DNA of 64,000 bases, from NCBI RefSeq assembly GCF_041956535.1, contig NW_027192193.1:450235-514234 (forward strand), read 5' to 3'. Below the pieces are notes generated by a model that was not told the origin of the DNA, searched no databases, and was given only the letters and a program-made list of their open reading frames with translations. Source of the stretch: Calcarisporiella thermophila CBS 279.70 (lineage: Eukaryota; Calcarisporiellomycota). This document shows, in pieces, positions 23,580 to 35,141 of this stretch. Position 1 is the stretch's first letter, and each line of letters begins with the position of its first letter. A program made the translations under genes and the position numbers.

Positions 23580-26500
23580 TTAGTAAATGTCATCATCTAT
23601 CACATCCCATCGCCCCAGACCAGTCCCAGAAAGGCGCTCGTTAGCACAACGCTCCCTTTCTTGCCAATACTCATGGGTATAAAACCATCCCATCTCCCCA
23701 GTGACATAGTCAAACTTGCGTTGGAACCATCGTGGCACATGTGGCGGTAGTAGAGGTGGTTGGTGCTCCCTCTCCCGTCTCTTGGCACGCTGTTTCTCCT
23801 CGAGTCGGTGCTTTTCTGCACTGGCTAGCTCAAAATCACCCATCTCCAGTGCTCGTTGATCCGGTCGGAATCGTGAATCGGTTGGGCAAATGAATGTCCG
23901 TAAAGTAGCTGGAAGTTCATTAAGCGTAGCTGCAAAGGGAGTAAGATTGAAAGCAATACGAGAATCAGGGTTTTTGCGCCATAAAAGGAGCAAAGGAGCA
24001 TCTTCATTTGTCTCGGGATATGGCTCCTCGACAAAAGTAGCATCCTCTTCCTCAGCCTTCTCTAAAAGATCTTCTGCATCCCCGAAAAGCGAAATACCTC
24101 CCCCAAACGATCCAGGAACCTGCACCTGGTCCTCATCGTCGGATTCATTCGCATGTTCTCTAATTCTCCTTGCCACAAGTTTATCATTCCATCTGCCAGC
24201 CAATTCCCACACTCCTTTCCCGTCTTTATCTTGCACGGTCCCTCGTACCTCGAATGCATCCCTTCCGCGCCACCCTCTTGCCTTGAAATTCAGTGTTGCC
24301 TTTTCGCCAGTTCTATGATTGACAATGGACATCTCTCCATAGTGATCAATCCACGGCTTCCCGACGATTAGGTTATGCACACAAGTGGTCGGTTTTCGCC
24401 AAGTATAGTGCTCGAGAATATTCTCTGATGGATCCTTGGCCGTGTCTGGTTCGATTAATTTGACCGGGACTTTGAGCTGCAGGTGAACAAGCCCTTGAGG
24501 CATGACTTCGAATGATTTACCCCAAAATTTGGATTTGACGTCAGTATCGGCAAAGAAGTTAAAGTTGGATGACTCGCAAAAACATGCACTAACGGGAGGA
24601 TGATGAGAGACTTGTTCGGCAATATAGCGGTAACCCTTATCCTCTCGAACATACTCGAACGTCTCGCCCTATGAATCGCTTAGTAATTTGAAAATAAAAG
24701 CGAAGATAAAAAGAAATGCTCTTACCAAAAGAGGATTGAAAGGCTTGACAACTCGGTCACTGGTACTCGCATAGTTGCTCATTGCAAATGTCGCCACGTA
24801 CATTAGGCGTTCTATGCTATGTTTTTCTCGAACCGCTCTATCGAGCAATTCGGAGTACTCCATATCCTCGCACAGTCTTTGTAGCATACTTGTGGGCTCG
24901 TTGAAGATTACCGGGATGCTCACGCGTGTTAGATCTTTACCGATAGCATTACGTAGGATAGAAAAGAGCGAGATATTGGGCTTCGGTGCATCTGGATCAA
25001 GTGGAAGCTGTGCACGAAAGTTTGAAGGATACCCACGTGCGGATTCGACTAGTAGTTTTAGATAGCGATCACTAGTAGGCTTTAGAATTCGCTGTGCCAG
25101 TGACCTATCTAAATTCTCTAATCGTTCGGTTTTGGCTGTATCAGTCACAGTAACATATGGAATATCGGAATGAGTATCAGAATTGAGCCTTGAATCCAAT
25201 ACTGTTGTTGAGGTCTCTTCTGTTTTTTCGCTGTCGACAACCTCCCTTGACTCTGCTTCTTCGGTTGGTATCGCTTGAGTATCTGATTTGAGCTTTGGTT
25301 CCAATACCACTGTTGAGGGTTCCTCTACTTTTTCACTGTCGACAATCTCCCTTAACCCTGTTTCTTCGTTCGGTATCGCCTGAGTATCATCCTTTGAGCT
25401 AGGTATTACAGAAATACTCTCTTTCTCTCTTTCTTTAATGTCTTTATCCTCTTTATCTTGCCCTAATCCCTCATCCTCTACTTTATTTTCTGCAATATTC
25501 TTTTGACCTGTCGGCTCGCTGTTTGCTATTTCATGTGCTTCATCTTGATCTCCTACCGCTCCTTTTACCTCCAGTGGCTCCACTTGGTCCGAGTGAGGTT
25601 TCATAATGGGGTCAGCATGTAATATCGGAGTATTGTCAGTGGGCTTATGTATTGCCAGAGCATTAACGGTGGTTTCCATAGAAATGTCTTTGGCTTTTTC
25701 AGTAGGGGCGACTTCGCTAATATTTAAGGCATTATTATCTTCCAATACATGCTCTTCCTTTTTAGACATCTCGCAATTATTTGATTGGAGTGTGTCCGAA
25801 GGTATTTTGACATTTTCCTTAAACTCCTTCTCGGCTATTTCCATCCTCTCTTCCTCCTTTCCGTTGCTCTCACTAGTAGATATTTTAAGTTCTTTGGATT
25901 CCTTGTTTAAGTCAGCATTCGTTTCTCCATTGGCTTGTCGCATGGCTGCACGCCATGCCTTTCTCTCCTCGACTGCTCGTAAGATTACCTGCTCCATCTG
26001 CTGCTGCTCCACCATCAAATCACGTAAGCTCTGTTCCCACATATCCTTTCTTTCAGATTCCAGCTCGTATTTGGCTCGCCAAAAGCGTTCGCGCTCTTCG
26101 GCCATGTGAATAGCATCATCCAGTAGCCAGCGTAGAGAGCCTAGAGCCGTGTGTAAGGTTTTTTGGGCATCATTCTGCGCTCCGCTGCTCGCGTTTTCCC
26201 CTTGATTTATAAAGAGTGAACGTATGAGTTGTTCGAGTGCTTCCAGCTGGGTATGAACCGATGTGATCGTAAGGGGGTAGGTCTCCTCGTGTGGAGGGGA
26301 ATTGATTTCTTCCTCCTCTTCCTCTTCTTCGTAATTCTCACCGGCTGTATCCGTGCCTCCAAAAGGTGATTGGCATTCACTTGTTGGTGATATAAACATT
26401 TCTTCGGTCCCAGTCGTACTCACCAGCGACTTCGATGCGGTTGTCAGACTTCGTGTCAGTCCTCCTTCACCTGCGATATTTCCAGTCGCACCGTCAGATG

Positions 26501-27896
26501 TTAAGGACCGCCGTCTGTGAAACGATGAAATACTACACGCGTCATCAAATGAAAGACTTGGCCGTGCAAAGCTACTAAAACTAGAACGGCTCATGCCCCG
26601 GTTGCCAGTTAATAACCCTGCACCTAGATGTGGTCCTGTAGTACTAATCCCTTCTGCTTTAACATGATCGCGCATCCATTGTTTCGATTGTGTAAGGGCA
26701 AATATCCATCGCTTGGCCTCGATTGGATCACCTGCCCGTAGATGATATTGCACCGAGCCTTTTCCTACAACGATAAATCGATTTTTGTCCGTAGGGTCAA
26801 TTCCAATTCTGGCAACAAGCATGTTGATGGAGCCGCGACACGCGTTTTGTGTATCCTCACGATTTTTGTAATAAGAAAGGATACCTAATTAGATTATAGT
26901 TGAGCTTATAAGATAGATCATCTTTGAAAGTATACAATACAATATTACCATTTTCCAGCACAAACCATCGCGGCTTATAACCGCCGATTACGTTTGTCCA
27001 TTTATTCAGAATACCTTCTAATCGAGGTGCTTCACCGGGACTAAGGGTTTGTATAATGGCTATATCGGGTATATCCTTGAGTACAGCGCGAATTTTACTA
27101 TCCTTTGTCAAGTCTCGTGCAAGTTTGCCCTTTTTATCGCGGATCAGCACATCTGCACCACAAGAAATACAGAATCGAACCATCTCGATATTTCGCCTCG
27201 CAGCTGCTTCGTGGAGAATGGTGTAGCCAGTGGCAGGGTCTTGGTCGTTAATATTGAGGAGTCCCGCTCGTGAATGCGAGAACAGCTCTTTCAGCGCCTC
27301 TAGATTGCCTTCACGCGCAAATTGGTGCATAAGTGGCATTTTCTCCGCCATAAATATCTGCCTGCTCTCATTCATCACATTCTCGATGTCAAGCGTGCGG
27401 GCTAACTCGATAGCTTCTTTGTTCTCCTTGTTCTTAATGGTGTCGTTTATTCCTTCTTGCACCATAAGCAATTTCACTACTTCAAAACGTCCAAGGCGGG
27501 CTGCAAGATGTAGCGCGGTATTTCCTTGTAAATCTTGACGATTCAAGTCAAGATAGTAACGTAAGGGCGAAGTAAGGAGAAAAGAAATTGTTGATGGAGC
27601 GGCACATTGCACAGCTAAGTGCAGAGGAGAAGGTGGCTCTTTGTGTGAGCCAGTAGATTTGCTGTGGGTACTATCAGAAGGAGAATAAGATATGTCCTTA
27701 GGAGTGGAAGGTGGTGGGTTATCGAGAATTTGGGTGAGTGCAGTGGTATCGCCTGCGCGTAAAGCTTCAAGAAGCTTTGCTGTCCGCAGAGCTTCCTCCA
27801 TCCCTAAACGAAAGTTTAGACACATATGGATCAAGGCTTCAACGAAATAATGCTCAACATACCGGAAGTTAACGCAGTGTCCTCACTATACAACAT
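23580..27896 (-). CDS. OSH1: Osh1/Osh2-type oxysterol-binding protein: ankyrin, PH and ORD domains
   Basis: Four exons: 27863-27896, 26949-27803, 24726-26884, 23580-24668; 1378 aa. The first exon is only 34 nt (donor GTATGT); an internal ATG at 27801 is an alternative start. Ankyrin repeats about 55-255 ('NTALHLAARLGRFEVVKLLM', 'YTILHEAAARRNIEMVRF'). PH domain about 274-385 ('GILNKWTNVIGGYKPRWFVL', 'YYKNREDTQNACRGSINM'). A long acidic linker with coiled-coil character follows (poly-Glu run; 'RERFWRAKYELESERKDMW'). The lipid-transfer ORD is at about 925-1378, with the family fingerprint 'EQVSHHPP' near 1034. Known: such proteins exchange sterol and PI4P at ER-Golgi, ER-plasma-membrane or nucleus-vacuole contacts. 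I could not identify a clear FFAT motif. Odd: a 35-residue tandem repeat in the linker (DNA 25179-25388). Confidence 0.93.
25179..25388 (-). repeat. Tandem 105-bp coding repeat in the Osh linker
   Basis: Two adjacent 35-residue units encoded at 25388-25284 and 25283-25179. Both start 'DTQAIP' and share 'REIVDSEK/REVVDSEK' and 'TVVLE/TTVLD' at matching positions. The unit is in frame, so copy-number change would lengthen the linker without a frameshift. A partial third start ('DTHSDIP') follows directly. Confidence 0.8.
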
Positions 27897-28370
27897 AGTC
27901 TTAGTGGCGAGCTAACGAATATCCAACTCGTTTAGCTGGAGAGTCTCTAGCTGATTAACACTCGTGATTCCTGTTGAAGAGCGAGAAAGAAGGAAAAGTG
28001 GGGATAAACCTTAAAAGAGGTAGATGACCCCAATTAAGATAACCAGTTTTTTTCTGCGTCACAAAACCTCGTTTTCCGCTGCAAAGCTCTGTAATCTGTT
28101 TGCTCATTCTATCGAATTGGATATTTGTGCAAGATGACATAAAACTAAGAAAAGCTTTTGCTTCATAGATCCATTTGCTTTCAGAAGAAAGGATCACAAA
28201 AATTGTTCACTGATATTCTATTCAGAATCAACCACTCTCACTCGATAAACCGATCAAAAAGTATAGGAAAGCAGAAAAAGAGAAGATTATACAAAGAAAA
28301 AAAAAATAGCATTTGAGTGAAAAGTAAGGAGAACAACATAAAAACCATGATATTAATAGAAGCCTCAAGT
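27897..28370. other. Intergenic, MRPL20 3' end to Osh promoter
   Basis: Contains the Osh promoter on the right-hand side of its start and the 3' flank of MRPL20. A 240-nt minus-strand open frame at 27955-28197 shows no family resemblance and is treated as chance. Confidence 0.4.
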
Positions 28371-28868
28371 TCACCATAGAGCTCTCCTTCGCTCTCTTTC
28401 ATACGCAATTCTCTGCCGACGATATCCTCTCTTCAATTGGTTGTTCTCGGCCTCACTCTCTAATTTTTTCAGTCGTTCTTTCGGGCAGGGAGCAACAATT
28501 CCAACAAACAGCTGACTGCACTCAAATCGCTCTGCTAACTTTTTTCGTGTCCATGTCTCCGGATCTTTTGCTCTTAATTCGCGCATCTCATCGATTTGCT
28601 CCGGAGTAAGATGATATTTCTTCTCATGTATAGGAGTAAGCGGGGGTGGAAGCTGGGAAGGCGATGGCAAGGGCGTGGGCTCAAGGGGGACGCGCGAAAT
28701 GAATATGGAACCGTCAGAGAGCTCTTTTGTAGCGATCGTCGAAGGAAGTTTGGCTGGATCGATAGGCTTTGGTACAGTGAGATGGCGATGTCTTCGAGGA
28801 ATGAGTACAGGTAGAATGCGCTGAAGAGCCTTAGATGGCTGGCCAAAGCGGGAAGTGGTCTGTATCAT
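28371..28868 (-). CDS. MRPL20: Mitochondrial large-subunit ribosomal protein MRPL20 (mL58)
   Basis: 165 aa in one exon from the ATG at 28866-28868; the open frame extends upstream but without another ATG. The N-terminus is basic, rich in Ser, Thr and Arg and free of acidic residues ('MIQTTSRFGQPSKALQRIL'), as expected for a mitochondrial targeting sequence. The conserved core is 'YHLTPEQIDEMRELRAKDPE' followed by 'TWTRKKLAERFECSQLFVGI', the signature of the fungal MRPL20/mL58 family, and the C-terminus is basic and helical. Known: a fungus-specific protein of the mitochondrial 54S ribosomal subunit. Length matches orthologues (about 160-200 aa). Confidence 0.9.
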   Translation of the reverse strand: MIQTTSRFGQPSKALQRILPVLIPRRHRHLTVPKPIDPAKLPSTIATKELSDGSIFISRVPLEPTPLPSPSQLPPPLTPIHEKKYHLTPEQIDEMRELRAKDPETWTRKKLAERFECSQLFVGIVAPCPKERLKKLESEAENNQLKRGYRRQRIAYERERRRALW

Positions 28869-30094
28869 TATGCTATCGATAATGTGAACCAAAATTCTTG
28901 AAGAGCAAATTTGTTTACTCCTATGTAATTGCAACTACAAGCCACTTAGCAGTCACAAATGATTCTCTGAATTGAATTCTCTATAGTGTTAACATGGTTA
29001 TTTCTATTAGTTATTTATTTGGACATGAACAATCATACCGCCCCAATAACCTGCAATATGGTATAGGAGCGTAACAATCTAGAAAGTTCGTTGCCAATAT
29101 CACCTTGATACTTTCCAATCTCTATAAAGTCTTTCATTCACTGGAGTGATAGTGTTCAAAGAATGCGCTTCCACTATGACAGGCTTCAGATGCAGGAGCA
29201 CCAAAGGGACCACATCAAGTTATACAACAAGCGGTTTTCGCTTAATTACCAGGCTCAGAATATAGTTTATATGATGTAAAAGCGTGGAATTTTCGTCCAA
29301 CATCTTTGCCCCGCTTCTTTCATCTCCGAGAGTAATTACTCTTAAAAGCCTCTGAATCATTCCCTAGTATTTTCAAGGTCTAACCTGGATGTTGAGTTGA
29401 TTTAGTCGCTGCCCTTGTATTTAGGCTTTTAGAGTCTATCGATTTGGCCAATCTTACTGAAGGATAAAATTACCTGAAACTTCATCTTAATTAGCCTCAT
29501 GCATCCAAAGACTAAACTTATGGAAAAAGAAGTATTCTTTTTACTCTGGTGAAAATTCTATTTGGATAATCTTTCAGTGCGAATTCCGAAGCTGCATTTT
29601 GCTCCGAAAATAAAAACAGTCTTTGTCATTAAGGTATTGTAACCCTGGTCGACTGGTCACACTCTTCTCAGACAATTTAGGTTTTCTCTACAAGCCCCTT
29701 ACTCTGCGAGCCGTTAACCAGTGCTCCCAAGCCTCTTTTACATTGCTCTTCGTTTTTTAGCACTGACAAAACTCTTACGCACATCTTCCCTCTCCCTAAC
29801 TTTTTAGCAAAAGTTTGGATCAGAGCTTCTCATTCAGTCTCTGCATCTACACTAAAGTTTTAACAACCAGAGAGTGGATAGGATAGTGCCCATTCTAATA
29901 TTCTATAGTGATCAATATATAAACGCGCTCAAAATATTTTATGTATCTGAATAACATATACATGAGAAAAGGGTAAAACAGCTAAAATAGGTTGGGAAGG
30001 AAAGAGTAAATAATAGAACATGGTAGAATAAAAACGTATTTTATCCAAGACAACGAGCTCGAGAAAAAGTAAAATGAGTGAAAAGCTAAAATAG
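28869..30094. other. 1.2 kb intergenic region
   Basis: Between MRPL20 and the CYSTM gene. A 38-codon ATG-initiated frame at 29162-29278 (plus) has protein-like composition ('RLQMQEHQRDHIKLYNKRF') but no homologue I know and no flanking exons. Otherwise nothing: no repeats, tRNA or long open frames. Confidence 0.4.
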
Positions 30095-30465
30095 CTAATC
30101 ACAGCATTCAAGACAGCAACAAAGGCAGCTTCCAATAGCACATCCAAGACAACTATGATTTAGAATATTGTAATGAGAATATAATCAGTGGTAATTAACT
30201 ATTTATTTTGCTTACAGATTTCCGCAGCAGCCGTCATCTTTCTGAGGAGGAGGTTGTTGGACGTATACGACATTGGGAGGGGGATTGGGAGCATAGCCTG
30301 TATTCAACAGAAATTTGGGCGATTGCTTAGCCTTGTTGCATCGGACATATTTTTACTAATATTACCTTGCTGAGGCGGGGGGTAATAGCCACCTTGGGGA
30401 GCACCATAGGCTTGCTGCGGTGGGGGTGGATATCCATAATAACCCTTGTCTTGCTGGCCGCTCAT
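30095..30465 (-). CDS. CYSTM (cysteine-rich transmembrane module) peptide, 79 aa
   Basis: Three tiny exons: 30366-30465, 30216-30297, 30095-30152, totalling 240 nt. It was found by reading the splice sites (GTAATA, GTAAGC donors; CAG and TAG acceptors), all in phase. Residues 1-45 are a Gly/Tyr/Pro/Gln-rich head ('GYYGYPPPPQQAYG', 'GGYYPPPQQ'), then 'VVYVQQPPPQKDDGCC' and a Cys-rich hydrophobic end 'CLGCAIGSCLCCCLECCD'. Head, VYVQQ element and Cys-rich tail match the CYSTM family of tail-anchored membrane peptides of fungi and plants. Known: members localise to the plasma membrane and are linked to stress tolerance. No signal peptide, as expected. Confidence 0.88.
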
Positions 30466-31051
30466 GTTATCAACCGGAAGTTTTAATTGAAAATGGGAGA
30501 GGGGAAGACGGGATAAAATAGAACAATAGAAACGAAAAAAAAGAGTGGGTGGTGCAGTGAGAGCTTTTTATTTGGGATCACAAAGGAATTTTTAACACCA
30601 AGTTATTAATTCAATTCGAGAAAAACAAGCGTTTCTTCTTTGCCAAGAATTGATAAGATTGACCAATATCCATCAAGTAAATGAGCTGACCATTCATAAT
30701 CAAGAGAAAATAAGGCGGAACGGAGCTCCCACTGTCATTCCTCAACAATCTTAATCATTATTTTTTGCCTGCAATGTCCACTGACTCAACTGTTGCCATT
30801 AAGTTAGTCTTTTAATACACATTCTTCAAGATCTGTAACACGAAGTTTATACAGTGTTGATGTTGTAGCTTGGGTCTTTTATTCCGAACCTCAATAAAAT
30901 TAACTTTACTAATAGTAAAAGCTACGAGAATACAGTTGATAAGATATAATTAAAACGACCTCCAACTAAAAAGGCCATCCATAAGATTGTGATATATGAA
31001 ACATATTACATTCGAGATAGTTAATAAACAATAATATATATGGCGAATTCT
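30466..31051. other. CYSTM promoter and kelch-gene 3' flank
   Basis: About 590 bp on the upstream side of the CYSTM gene. A minus-strand A/T-rich TATA-like stretch lies near 30566-30575. No gene seen. Confidence 0.35.
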
Positions 31052-32904
31052 CTACTTAGGCGACTCTGGCGACTTAAATGCCATCGCTACTTCCTTGTCA
31101 ATGCTGATGGGGAGGGGGGGCAACGGTGCCTTCGGAGGAGGTGACGGTATAGACAAGGAAATAGGTTCTTCCATTTTTGTGATCGCTTCAGGTTTCGTTG
31201 TAAAAATCGGAGTAGGACCAACTATCTTCAGCTTATTTAGCAAAGACTGTCGAGTGCTTGTCAATTCACTCAGTGCCTTCTCCAGCTCATCTTCTGCACT
31301 TGCACTTTTAGATTTGTTGTTCGATGTCACTGACTCTTTATCTAGAGCTGAAATGCGTTGACGCCGTCGAAGGAAGATGGCCACTAGGACGAGAAGCAGA
31401 ATAAAAGCAATTCCGGCACTTATGGCAGTGCTCACGGTGACTATCGGGAATTCCTGTTTGCTAACATCAGTGTTGGGCAATAAGCCGGATGAAGTATTGG
31501 CTGAGGAAGCGTAGGCGTAAGCTGAGTTTCTAAGATTCGGGGTATAGGTAGTGGAGGGCCGCCAGTGTTGGGTATCGATCACATACATTTTAGAGTCAAA
31601 GATGTCCTCATTAAACGCAATTGTCCCTAAACAAGTAAACATGGTTATGCAGGTGTCCAGTAGTCTCTCTAAGTAGATCCATTTTACCGAAAAATATTAC
31701 AAGATTGGTTCCAATGAGCTCCATCGAATGGAACGCGCGTGGCGGAGGTGCGGACACCTGGACTTGCTCCCATACAAGTTTCCCATTGCTCCCTTGTAGA
31801 GCCCAGATGTCGCCAAATAGGTTGGCTCCTTTCCCTCCATAGATGAGGATAGTGTCATCGGTCACTAAATTAAATTCCGTCAGTCAGACACTTAACAGAA
31901 ATTATAAATCAAAAGCTCCTCGTTACTTACTGACAACTGCAGCGTGTCCGTATCTTGGTGCAGGCGCATTTCCATACACATTGCTTTGCCCCCAACTTAG
32001 AGTATAGGTATCAAAAAAATGGACAAAATGGAGTGGAGCAACATTGTAGCCATTGTATCCTCCAAGTACAACCAGCTTTCCATTAGATAACATTGACACT
32101 ATCATATTAAAACTACATATTGAATCCAGACCTCAATTGTTTAATTTTGTCGACAATATTACCAGTATGCCACACAAGATTTCCAGGAGATTCTGGAGCA
32201 TTAAGACTTGACCATGCACCTCCGATCAAATCTAATCTCTGTAATCCCGCATATTCCTCTGTGCCCATCATGTTCTGAGCTCCTGGTATCAGTTTTCCCC
32301 CATAAAACCAGATGTCATTTCCATCCCCACTTGGAGCACCCGCACCAAACTTAGTATCTACAGGCTGATTTCGAATAGTCGGCTGGTAGAATTGGTGGGT
32401 CTGAAGATCAAAGTAAGTGAGGGTTCCGTCAGCCCAGAGTCCGAGGGAATTTGTGGGATGCACAGGAAACAAAACTGCGCTATTCGTGCGCGGAGGTAAG
32501 ATGGTATTAATGCTGTTGTTTTGCGAAAACTGGGTTGAAACTTGTTTGACTGGCAAAGAAGAGATATACACGTTATAGGGAACGGAGGTGGTCTCAAATG
32601 ACTGCGAAAGGTCCAATTCGAGAAGATCGTATAGTGTGCTGTCTGCTACTCCATAGACGTGGCTGTTTCCTCCAAAGAGATATATGCTTATATGTATATG
32701 GAGAGTTAAAGAAATTACAATAAGTTAAAGCAATTTTAGTCAATTCACTTTAATTTACCTGTTGTTGATAAGGGTATGTCCAACTCCAGATCGAGGTCCA
32801 GGGTCAAGATTAGCCATCGCATTTGCGAATAATGCGAAATGAATAATTAATAAAGGTGACCATTTCAAGAGGAAATAGTTAATAACGTTTCTTCTGTTGA
32901 TCAT
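31052..32904 (-). CDS. Kelch-repeat single-pass membrane protein
   Basis: Five exons: 32759-32904, 32163-32686, 31931-32098, 31688-31864, 31052-31626; 529 aa. A signal peptide ends near residue 32 ('WSPLLIIHFALFANAMA'). Ectodomain blocks repeat the kelch pattern of a hydrophobic stretch plus GG: 'SIYLFGGNSHVYG', 'GKLVVLGGYNGYNV', 'DDTILIYGGKGANLFGDIW', 'NLVIFFGTI'. A transmembrane helix at about 400-424 ('AGIAFILLLVLVAIFL') is followed by 'RRRQR' and a 100-residue Pro/Ser-rich cytosolic tail ('PPPKAPLPPLP'). Proteins of this layout are common in early-diverging fungi and mostly unstudied; a cell-surface adhesion or sensor role is inference. Another in-frame ATG at 32961 is possible. The donor at 32162 is chosen because reading past it meets a stop. 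Confidence 0.8.
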
Positions 32905-34156
32905 TGTGATAAATAAGAATCTAAACGTTGAATGAGGAGGAATGTGGGAGGGTATACTCATACGAAAAACAAAATGTTCAATTTCTTGGAACCATTTCAC
33001 ATGTAAAGAATCGCATAAATAAAATGAGTAGCTGGATATAAGTAAAGCGGAAAAGATGGAAAGTATCTACTTGCAACATGCCCAAATATTATCCAATGCT
33101 AAAAGGTATGGAGGTGCTTCATGTTAATTACATTCTGCAACCCAAATCCAGGATTCCTCATAACCTCCTAAAAAAAATCTGTTCTTGCAGTCTTGACAAA
33201 TTTGGACATATTTTAATATGCTTCAAATCTCTTAAAACATTTCTCAACAACATGAAAAAACAGCGTGGGTTAATGGTGGACATTTTTGTAGTAGGCTGCA
33301 GTGCAATATATCAAACGAGGATTAAGCCGGGTGGATGAGGTGATACTTTGGTGCAGAGTGGAGAAGCAAAATGTGTCAATCTTATCACTAGGCATTTCTC
33401 ATTTCAGAATACCCAAGTATATACCAGGACATAGAGAAATGCACCCTCTCACAAAAAGGCCATCACAGAATAAGAAAGGCAGATGACATGATTCATTCTG
33501 GAGGCTAAATCCTTTAGGGTATTACGCCGGTGGTGTCTAGAATGGAATGTAGAGTTAGAATTAAAACTAAGGCAGTAAAGCAAACTGAAAACGCTGGATT
33601 GGAATTTTCAACTATACCAGATGAAACATTCAGTCTATTATTTATCTGAAACCTGCTATACTTTTGTCCAGTTGAGTAAACTAAAGTATACTTAATTTCA
33701 GAGGATGCGATCTAAAATTCAGAACGAACACCAATGTTCTGATTGGCCTCTCCCGAAGCGACTGCACGCAGATACTATATGATCTACCCCATGAGCCGCA
33801 AGACATGCAATTGCCGCGGGACAATTCATCCTTAATCAAGTCAGTGTATGGAGCCAAGAAGTAATACCAAGAACCCGCACAAGCTAATAATCCACTATTT
33901 TTAGAACCAAGCAGTAGCCACAAAATTATTGGGAAAATTTCCGATCGCAATATTTCATGCCCAATCCATTGCCAGCTAAATTAAATGATCAAACTCTACT
34001 TGGCACTGGAGGCCGGAAGCTTGTTCAAGTGTTTCAGCTTGTTCGATCACAATTAGGTGCTTTATAAGAGTCGAATGGTTTCCTGGGTTAAATCTTTTTG
34101 TTGTCTATCACATTTCTTTTATTATTTTTATTACCATATATAAGACTTCGATTACA
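32905..34156. other. 1.25 kb intergenic region
   Basis: Divergent region between the kelch and Ser-rich genes. Short open frames at 33078-33338 (plus) and 33681-33950 (minus) have no recognisable family or splice context. A TATA-like TATAAGAG lies at about 34063-34070, roughly 90 nt upstream of the next gene's ATG. Confidence 0.4.
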
Positions 34157-34881
34157 ATGGCCAAGCTGCAACGTCTATTTTTGCTTCTAGTAATTATCAC
34201 CGTGTTCTTCGCGGCTATTACTCGAGCTCAGGATCAGGGCGAGGATGCGGGTAGCGCTAAAGTGACATAGTTAAATAGTGTCTATGAAAAGCTGATGGTT
34301 TAAATTTAGGGAGTATCGCAGATAATTCTCAGCAGGAGAGCGGGGCAACAGATGAAGCGGGTGCTACTTCTGGAAATGGTGCTTCCAACACTGATTCCAC
34401 GAATTCAGATAGTAACGCAATCGCAGTGGATGAAAATACTGCAGATAATGGCGACTCCGTAGATTCAAACAATGATCAAGCAGCAGATAATGGATCTCTC
34501 AACGGAGATTCTGATTCCCCAACTGTGGTGGTAGATACAGCCAACGATGCTGAAGCTACCGATACCTCAAGCTCGGCAACGGAGCAGGCCTCTGCTACAA
34601 CCACAGGCAATTCTTTCGACATCACCAGCACCAGCGGTGCTCAAGTCTCCTCATCGTCCTACTCTTTTACTTCTTCCAGCGGATTTAGTTCTCCTATTGC
34701 AACAAGCTATAGCTCATACAAATATTCTTCCTCGAGTAGCAGTGGCTTGGCTCCAACTGCTGCTGTGAGTTCGACAAGACCATCGACAACTCCAACCTCA
34801 GGAGTATCAAGTGCTTATTCAGTTAAAACTGCTATTGCAGGGGGTCTGCTGATTCAAGGACTACTTCTAGTGTTTCTCTAG
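34157..34881 (+). CDS. Ser/Thr-rich secreted protein, probably GPI-anchored
   Basis: Two exons: 34157-34250 and 34310-34881; 221 aa. Signal peptide 1-24 ('LFLLLVIITVFFAAITRA'). The middle is Asp/Asn/Ser/Thr-rich and low in complexity, suited to O-mannosylation, with a Ser/Tyr block ('SSSSYSFTSSSGFSS'). The last about 18 residues are hydrophobic ('TAIAGGLLIQGLLLVFL') after a small-residue region, as in a GPI-attachment signal. No catalytic domain. Inference: cell-wall or plasma-membrane mannoprotein. The 59-nt intron right after the signal peptide is read from GTAGCG to TTTAG. Confidence 0.75.
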
Positions 34882-35141
34882 TACATTTTCTTTTTATTTA
34901 TTTAACAGATTTGTTTTGAGGATAGTTTATAAATACGCATTCAATATTCATACTAAGTATGCCGAAACTGTCTACTTGTTCGCTATTTTAACAAAAAAAT
35001 GACAAATTTAAAAATCAAGGTCTTTACTTATCGTCGATCGAATTTCTATTTCAGTTAATACGCTCCCATGATTTTGAGGATATCACATGAAAAAGACTAC
35101 ATCACTATATTAAATCAATATATTTTACATTTCGATTGAAG

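Noticed and set aside
27955-28197. 80-codon minus-strand open frame next to Osh
   Set aside because: Lies in the Osh promoter, has no homologous motif and no splice link to either neighbour.
29162-29278. 38-codon ATG frame with protein-like composition
   Set aside because: Too short, isolated and unrecognised to call a gene; could be checked by transcript data.
33078-33338. 86-codon plus-strand open frame
   Set aside because: No recognisable domain or signal; neighbouring frames are broken by stops. Left as intergenic.
33681-33950. 89-codon minus-strand open frame with several Cys/Trp
   Set aside because: No family resemblance, no upstream exon, and the codon pattern is not better than other random frames in the gap.
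34137-34144. TATATAAG 13-20 nt upstream of the Ser-rich gene's ATG
   Set aside because: Too close to the start codon to serve that ATG; the TATAAGAG at about 34063 is better placed.
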